Of a DNA stretch of 39,594 nt, positions 30,915 through 37,500 are shown piece after piece. This DNA comes from Elusimicrobia bacterium CG1_02_56_21 (lineage in GTDB: Bacteria; Elusimicrobiota; Elusimicrobia; Elusimicrobiales; UBA9959): assembly GCA_001871115.1 (NCBI GenBank), contig MNUR01000004.1, forward strand, positions 1-39,594, written 5' to 3'. The translations under genes were made by a program, and so were the position numbers. Every line of letters begins with the position of its first letter. Position 1 is the first letter of the stretch. Below the pieces are notes generated by a model, which saw only the letters and a list, made by a program, of their open reading frames with translations, was not told the origin of the DNA and did not search any database.

Positions 30915-30928
30915 TTTATGCCTTATAT

Positions 30929-31480
30929 TTATTTCTTCAGGTCCGAAAGGAGGTATTCTATCCTGGCCTTGATCTTCATCTTGTCCAGGGAATCTATATC
31001 CTGCAGGATATCCTCGAGGAATTTGACGGCAAAATCATTATTAACATAGGTTTTAGAGAGAGAGGCCTCAATACCCTTCATCCGCTCGTCAAGATCGGCA
31101 ATCCCGGCGTAAATGCCGCGCACAAAGTTTTCCGCGCGGGTCGGCTCGGAGTAAGCCTCGGTCCCGGGAGCGGACGCTGTTGCTGTTGCCTCCGGCTCGG
31201 GCGCCGGCTTGGGCTGTTCCTGAAACTCAGCCTCCGGCTCAGGCCGGACTTCTGCAAGGCCGGGCTGTTCAGCCGTATGCGCGGCAGGCCCTCCTGCCGA
31301 GGCTTCCACAAAAGGGTTTTCCGGTTCAGCCTCGCCTTCTTCAAACCCGGAGGCGTTCTTGAGTTCAAGATACCTGCGGATAGAATAAACCATCGCAAAA
31401 AGAGCGGCTGCGAAAACCGCCGCCCAGGCGTAAAACATGGGATCCATCCAGGCTAAGTAAAGGTTGAATTTAGGGTGCAT
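30929..31480 (-). CDS. Membrane-anchored coiled-coil protein, unknown family
   Basis: A 183-residue protein. Residues about 15-34 form one transmembrane helix, followed by a basic stop-transfer. A Glu/Pro/Ala-rich flexible linker spans about 45-113. The C-terminal ~70 residues are helical and charged (IADLDERMKGIEASLSKTYVNN...), likely a coiled coil. Start ATG is supported by GGAGAG. It lies 14 nt before the outer-membrane fusion gene and 24 nt after the MBL gene, so one transcript is likely. The architecture suits an inner-membrane tether or scaffold; no family is recognised. Confidence 0.75.
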   Translation of the reverse strand: MHPKFNLYLAWMDPMFYAWAAVFAAALFAMVYSIRRYLELKNASGFEEGEAEPENPFVEASAGGPAAHTAEQPGLAEVRPEPEAEFQEQPKPAPEPEATATASAPGTEAYSEPTRAENFVRGIYAGIADLDERMKGIEASLSKTYVNNDFAVKFLEDILQDIDSLDKMKIKARIEYLLSDLKK

Positions 31481-31504
31481 ATAAGACTCTCCAATCGCGA
31501 GCGG

Positions 31505-32344
31505 TTAAAATTTAACTTCCTGGCCCTCTCTGACCGCGAAACATTTCAGGCGCGAGCCGGCCTTCCGTATGCGGCGCGAGCACTCGGCCAGTATTCTGTC
31601 CAGTTCCGAATCGTAGCGGTCCTGGTTATGATGAAAAAGCCCGAGGGCGCGGACTTCCGCCCCGAGCGCCAGGTCCAGGGCCTGCTCCCAGGTTGAATGG
31701 CCCCAGGTCCTGCGATGGGGATATTCGGCGGGGGTATAATCGGCGTCATGAACCAGCAGGTCGGCGCCGCGGGAAAAAGCCGCATACTCGGCAACTTCCT
31801 TGCCGCCCGGGTGTACAAAGCCGAGCTCATTATCCGTGAGAAAAACGAAAGTTTTTCCGCCCTCCTCGAATTTGTAGCCCAGCCCGTTATTCGGGTGGCT
31901 GAGTTCTATCGGCGTCACGCTGATGCCGCACACTTTACAGCCCCCGGAACAAACAGAAGCGAACTCGAACCGGGCCGAGATCTCCTCGAACTTTACAGGG
32001 AAGCCGGGAGGCTGCATGGTTTTGGCTATTATTTCTCTGACGGCATCCGAAGAAAAAGAACAGCCCATTATCTTTATATGGGTCTTCTTACTGTAGATAG
32101 GCGCAAAAAAAGGGAAACCCAGCACATGGTCCCAATGCGAGTGCGTGAACAGCATGCTGAAATTATTCTGGGAATTCTTCAGGAGCTTTTTGCCCAGAAG
32201 CCTGATGCCGGAGCCGGCGTCGACTATAATAAGGTCTTTCTTTTTGGAGCGGACTTCCAGGCAGGTAGTACTGCCCCCGTACTTCAGGTAATTCTTCCCT
32301 GACACGGGTATAGAACCGCGCGCACCCCAGAATTTTATATTCAT
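31505..32344 (-). CDS. MBL-fold metallohydrolase
   Basis: A 279-residue metallo-beta-lactamase-fold enzyme. Zinc ligands: D42 (VDAGSG), the THSHWDH motif (67-73), a later His in IELSHPNN, the Asp in LLVHDADY and a His in TWGHST or LFHHNQD. The fold and the N-terminal FWGARGSIPVSG are typical of the CpdA/cAMP phosphodiesterase class II-like and response-regulator-associated MBL group; the substrate is unknown. No ribosome site is present; TATAAT lies 6 nt upstream, so it may be leaderless. Confidence 0.9.
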   Translation of the reverse strand: MNIKFWGARGSIPVSGKNYLKYGGSTTCLEVRSKKKDLIIVDAGSGIRLLGKKLLKNSQNNFSMLFTHSHWDHVLGFPFFAPIYSKKTHIKIMGCSFSSDAVREIIAKTMQPPGFPVKFEEISARFEFASVCSGGCKVCGISVTPIELSHPNNGLGYKFEEGGKTFVFLTDNELGFVHPGGKEVAEYAAFSRGADLLVHDADYTPAEYPHRRTWGHSTWEQALDLALGAEVRALGLFHHNQDRYDSELDRILAECSRRIRKAGSRLKCFAVREGQEVKF

Positions 32345-32350
32345 GACATT

Positions 32351-32356
32351 ATTATA
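32351..32356 (-). promoter_or_regulatory. Candidate -10 box (TATAAT) before the MBL gene
   Basis: On the minus strand a perfect TATAAT is followed by 6 nt and then ATG. No Shine-Dalgarno sequence is present. A transcript starting 6-7 nt downstream would be leaderless. It lies in the divergent gap shared with the GT39-like gene. Confidence 0.45.
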
Positions 32357-32459
32357 TTAGCAAATAGTTCCATATTTTGTAATTAAGCGCTGACCGCATA
32401 TCTGTATACATTCATAACAAACCGGCGGCCCCGGCCGGGCCGGCCCTTGAGCCGCGGTC

Positions 32460-32488
32460 TTGAGCGAGAGCGCCGGATATTGTAGACT
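32460..32488 (+). promoter_or_regulatory. Promoter for the GT39-like gene
   Basis: TTGAGC (32460-32465), a 17-nt spacer and TAGACT (32483-32488) form a fair -35/-10 pair. The predicted leader of about 17 nt contains a GGGGGG ribosome site. Confidence 0.45.
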
Positions 32489-32511
32489 ACTCAACAGTCG
32501 GGGGGTCAGAC

Positions 32512-34179
32512 GTGGGTAAATACCAAAACTACATCATTGCAGGCATCTTCCTGGTTTTTGCAGCCACCCTTGCGCCCTGGGCGTATAATTTCCCTCTCAA
32601 TGACGACTGGGCCTACGCCCTTGCCGCGCGGACGCTTTCAGAAACAGGGCGCCTCACACTTTCCGACTGGGGCTCCGCTACCCAGCTGCCGCATATAATA
32701 ACAGGGGCCGTCTTCGCAAAAATTTTCGGCTTTAGTTTCTCGGTACTCAGGTCCGCGAACCTGCTTGCGGGGGCCGCCGCGCTCTTCGTTTTTATAAAAA
32801 TACTAGGTCAGTTCGAGATCGGCCCCTTCGAGAAAACGGCGGCCGCGCTCGCCCTGGCCCTGAATCCTATCTACCTCCTGCTGGCTGATTCATTTATGAC
32901 GGACATCCATTATTTTTTCTGGATGCTCTCCGCCGTTTACTTCTACGTAAAACGCCTGAAAGACCCCGGCGACACAAAGGCCCTGGGCCTGGCGGGGATC
33001 TGCACCGCCGTGGCCTACCTCACAAGGCAGCTTGCGGTAGCCCTGCCACTGGCCTTTACGCTGATATTATTTCTGCAGCGGCGGGGCCGTCCCTCCCAGG
33101 CCTCTCCGCAGCCTCAGGCTGAAAAACCCTCCTGGCGCGTACTTGCCGCCGTCTGGGGCCCGCCTGCCGCGGCCATAGCGGGATTCTATCTGTGGTTTGC
33201 ACAGATACACGGCCCTACCTGGGCCTCGGAAAATTACGTTATCGGCGCCACCCTGGCCCACCTTTCAAAGCCCTTTGCCCTCCTGAGCGACACCTTATAC
33301 CGGCTCTTCGCCTCAATAATGGAGACCGGCCTTCTGCTGCTTCCCCTCGGGGCGGGCTACATCTTCAGCCTGAAGCAGTTCTCAGCGAAGAATAGCTTTC
33401 GCTGCAGGATAAATTCAGCCGGCCCGTGGCTGGCCCTGGCAGCGCTGACCGTCTTCGCGCTTTTATACGGTCCGCTCCCCTACCTTGAAAACAGCATGAG
33501 CCGCTCGGGAATCGGAGTTCTGACTTTAGGCGGGGCCGGACTGAAGCCTTCCGGGCTCTTCTCCAGCCAGGTTTTCTGGTGGTTTGTAACCGCGGCCTCT
33601 GCAGTCTCTTCAGTTTTCCTGCTTTGCGCTTCGGGACTGGCGCTGCGCGCCGGGAGCCCCGCGCTGCGCTTTATCTTCGCGGCCTCTGTCCTGCAGCTCG
33701 GTGTCGGATTGGCGGGGGCGAAGTTCTTTGACCGCTACCTCCTCACCCTGCTGCCGTGGTTCGCCGCAGCCGCGGTTTTCTCGGCCAGGGGAGTTCGCTT
33801 CTCCAGGCCGGCGGCAGCCTTGGCGCTGGCTCTCTGCGCCGTTTTCAGCTGGACCGGGATGAAGGATTATTTTGCCTGGAACGCGGCTAAATGGGAATTG
33901 TCCGCCAGGCCCCGCGCCGGGCTCTCATCAAGCGAGATCATAAACGGGTTCGACCATGACGCCTGGTTCAACTACGAGAAGAACATGGCCTACCTCAAGA
34001 GCATGAAACCTCTTAAAATGATAGGCGAATGGGAGTGGCAGAAAGTCGGCAGCCGCAAGGCTATCATCTCATTTACCCCTGACGCCCGCTTCAGGGTACT
34101 GGACAAGACTGAATATTCCACCCCGCTTTCCTCAAACAAAGGCGTGCTGTACCTGTTATCCCTGGATAGGCAGCCCTAG
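32512..34179 (+). CDS. GT39/PMT-like membrane glycosyltransferase
   Basis: A 555-residue protein with about 11-13 transmembrane helices. The first extracytoplasmic loop has the acidic pair N-D31-D32-W typical of GT-C transferases (ArnT/PMT_2/GT39), and a second acidic motif follows (LADSFMTDIHYFF). Such enzymes transfer a sugar from a polyprenyl phosphate to lipid A, protein or another acceptor on the periplasmic side. The start is GTG with GGGGGG 7 nt upstream. It lies divergent to the MBL gene and upstream of the megasynthase. Exact sugar and acceptor are unknown. Confidence 0.85.
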   Translation: MGKYQNYIIAGIFLVFAATLAPWAYNFPLNDDWAYALAARTLSETGRLTLSDWGSATQLPHIITGAVFAKIFGFSFSVLRSANLLAGAAALFVFIKILGQFEIGPFEKTAAALALALNPIYLLLADSFMTDIHYFFWMLSAVYFYVKRLKDPGDTKALGLAGICTAVAYLTRQLAVALPLAFTLILFLQRRGRPSQASPQPQAEKPSWRVLAAVWGPPAAAIAGFYLWFAQIHGPTWASENYVIGATLAHLSKPFALLSDTLYRLFASIMETGLLLLPLGAGYIFSLKQFSAKNSFRCRINSAGPWLALAALTVFALLYGPLPYLENSMSRSGIGVLTLGGAGLKPSGLFSSQVFWWFVTAASAVSSVFLLCASGLALRAGSPALRFIFAASVLQLGVGLAGAKFFDRYLLTLLPWFAAAAVFSARGVRFSRPAAALALALCAVFSWTGMKDYFAWNAAKWELSARPRAGLSSSEIINGFDHDAWFNYEKNMAYLKSMKPLKMIGEWEWQKVGSRKAIISFTPDARFRVLDKTEYSTPLSSNKGVLYLLSLDRQP

Positions 34180-34500
34180 CCCCAGAGACCCGCAAAAACC
34201 CGCAATCCGCGGGGCGGGAGCAAAGCCTCCCTGCTCCGGCTTCCCTCAGCCTCAGGCCGCCTGCCGTTTTACTGCCTTTTTGCCCTGAATACAGGCGTTT
34301 CTGGTTGCTTGCCTGCCCCTTTTTTAATAAAATATATATATGACGCCCTTAAACGGACCTTTCTGAGACCCGTTAATCCTTTACTAGCCTATGGCTGTGC
34401 CGTATCAAGCGCTATGCGCAGCAAACGGCCAATTTAAAACGACCGGGAGCCCTTAGCCGGGGCTGGAAAGGCAGAACCCAAAAGATGAGGCAACAAGATT
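34180..34500. other. Intergenic stretch before the megasynthase
   Basis: This 321-nt gap starts with GC-rich stems after the GT39 gene (CCCGC/GCGGG around 34198-34215 and GGGAG/CTCCC at 34216-34231) that may terminate transcription. It continues with an AT-rich pocket (about 34320-34345, TTTTTTAATAAAATATATATATGA) that could hold a promoter. No ORF or known riboswitch is recognised. The megasynthase ribosome site is weak (GAGG about 10 nt before the ATG). Confidence 0.5.
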
Positions 34501-37500
34501 ATGAATAATGAAAAAATAGCGATAGTAGGTCTCGGAATAATAGCCCCTAAAGCCCTTAATAAGGAAGAATTCTGGAAAAATGTGCTGGAAGGCCGCAACT
34601 GCATCACCGAGGTTCCTGCCGACCGCTGGGACTGGAGACTCTACTATTCGGAAGACCATAAAGCCCCGGACAAGACCTATTCCAAGATAGGCGGCTTCAT
34701 AGAAGGCTTCAAGTTCGACTCTATCCGTTACAAGATACCGCCCCAGACCGCTATCCAGATCTCCCGCCTGCAGCAGATGACCATCGAAGCCGTGCGGATG
34801 GCCCTGGAAGACTCCGGCTACGATAAAAAACCTTTTGACCCCAAGATGACGGCGGCCGTAATAGGCAACGCCATGGGCGCGATGCGCAAAGAAATGACCG
34901 ATTTGCGCGTCTACAAGTTCTATAATGAGGATATCCTTAAAAAAACCCCGGCTTTCGCCTCCCTGCCGCAGGAAAAGCGCGAAGCGCTCGTCAAAGAGTA
35001 CGAAGCGGGCATGGACGCGGGGATCCTGAAAATAACCGAAGACACTATGCCTGGCGAACTGTCCAACGTGACGGCCGGCCGGATAGCCAATGTTTTCAAT
35101 TTCAACGGACCCAATATGACCATGGACGCGGCCTGCGCCTCCTCCCTGGCCGCGCTGGACTACGCGGTGATGGGCCTGCGGGCAGGCAAATTCGACATGG
35201 CGATAACGGGCGGGGCCGATGAAATGATGTCTCCTCCCGCCTTCGTGAAGTTCTGCAAGATAGGCGCGCTGTCTGCGGAAGGCTCCTATTCCTTCGACGA
35301 AAGGGCCAACGGCTTCGTGATGGCCGAGGCCGTCTCTATTTATATCCTGAAGCGCCTGTCCGACGCCGTGCGGGACGGCGACAAGATCTACGCCCTGGTG
35401 AACTCCGTGGGCGCCTCCTCGGACGGCAAAGGCAAGGGCATCACCGCCCCCAACCCAAAGGGCCAGAAAATAGCCGTAGAGAACGCCTTCGCCCAAGTGG
35501 ATTATTCCCCGGCCGAAGTGGATTTTGTGGAAGCCCACGGCACCGCCACCAAGGTAGGCGACGCCGCGGAGGTCCAGGTTCTCCAGGAAGTTTTCGGCCC
35601 GCACCTGAACAGCGGGAAAAAACTTGGACTCACTTCAGTAAAGTCGCAGATAGGCCACTCCAAAGCCGCGGCCGGCGCCATGGGCATAGCAAAGACCGCG
35701 CTGGCGCTCTACAACAAGGTCCTGCCTACTTCCATAAACTGCGTGAACCCCAATCCCGGAATCAACCTGGACCTGTTCCGCGTGATAACCAAAGCCGAGC
35801 CCTGGAAGAAGGACGGCATACGCCGCGCCAATGTTTCCTCTTTCGGCTTCGGCGGCGCCAATTTCCACGTGCTCATGGAAGAGTACACCGGGCCGGACCA
35901 TAAAAGGGACGCCAAGGCCGGCGCGGCCCCGGTCGCCGCGGCAGCGCCTGCTATCGCCGTGGTTGAAAACCCCAGGGCGCCTTTCGCCGCAATACAGGGC
36001 GAAGCCGTTACCTTCACGGGAGCCACTCCCTCCGAAGTACTGAACCAGGCCGCGGCCGCCGTAGAGGGCACCGTCTCCAAATGGCCGGAAACCTATCCTA
36101 TGTCCGACTATGCGCAGCCTGCCCAGATCGCGCCCAAAGGCGCGTGGGGGGTTTCCATAGTGGCGAAATCGCCTAAGGACCTGGCCGACAAAGTAGCCTT
36201 CCTGGTCAAGAACGCGAAAGAAGAAACCTGGACCGCGCCGCCGCTCAACTTTAAACTGAAAGGAATTTACACTTTCAAAACAGGGAAGAACAACGCCAAG
36301 GTAGGGCTGCTGTTCCCGGGACAGGGCTCGCAGTACGTTGACATGATGCGGGACCTGGCCGCCAAGTACAATACAGTACAGGCCACTTTCGACGAGGCCG
36401 ACTTCATCCTTGAAAAGATGATAGGCGTGCGCCTTACCGACGTCCTGTGGTCCAAGCCGGGAGAAAGCAAGGAAGAGCTGGCCAGGCGCGAGGACGCGAT
36501 AAAGCAGACCCAGCTTACCCAGCCCGCTATGCTCACGGCTGACATAGCGATGTACCGCCTTTTCAAAGAATTCGGCATAGAGCCCGACATGGCCATAGGC
36601 CACAGCCTGGGCGAATACGCCGCCGCCACGGCCGCCGGCATCTTCACCTTCGAAGACGGGCTGCGCGCCGTCACCAGCCGAGCCAAAGAAATGTCCTCCG
36701 TAAAAGTGGACGACCCCGGCAAGATGGCCTCCATAGCCTGGGGCTGCGATAAAGTCGAAGTAGAGCTTAGGAAGATCAAAGGCTACGTGATCTGCGCGAA
36801 CAAAAACTGCCCGCTGCAGACCGTGATAGCCGGCGAAGCCGCCGCTGTTGAAACCGCCGTGCAGAGGTTCAAAGACCTCGGGGTAGAAGCGGGGGAAATC
36901 CCCGTCTCCCACGCTTTCCACTCGGAGATAGTGGCGCCGGCCATGGGCCCTTACCGCAAGTTCCTGCAGAACATCCCGATAAAAGCCGCCGACATGAAGA
37001 TCCTCTCCAATGTCACCGCGGATTTCTTCCCGGTCGACAAGCAGGGCATCTACGACATGCTCATCAAGCAGATGACCAGCCCGGTTGAATTCATCAAGCA
37101 GCTGGAGCGGATGTACTCCGAGGGAGTGCGCACCTTCATAGAATGCGGCCCCAAGCGCGTCCTGAGCGCTTTCGCCACCTCTACGCTCAAGGACAAGGGA
37201 GATATCACCATACTCGCCTCAAACCATCCCAAGCGCGGCGGCATAACGGAATTCAACGACCTGCTGGCCAATATGACGGCGCTCGGCATCCCGGTAAAGT
37301 GGGAAGGCAAAGCTCCCCAGGCCGGCGGCAAATTCTTTAACCCTTACTACCAGAACTGGGCCCTGCAGCAGGGCAGAGGAAAAACTACAATGAACAAATC
37401 AGAACAGTTTCCGGAGCCTGCGGCGCTTCCTTACGACCAGGCTGCTTTCGCAGAGCGCTACGGCTTCAACTTCAACCCTCTGGCTATCTCCGGCATAGCC

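Noticed and set aside
34198..34320. Cyclic-di-GMP (GEMM)-like riboswitch suggested by GCAAAGCCTCC
   Set aside because: The other conserved GEMM segments and pairing are absent; the motif is a simple GGGAG/CTCCC hairpin.
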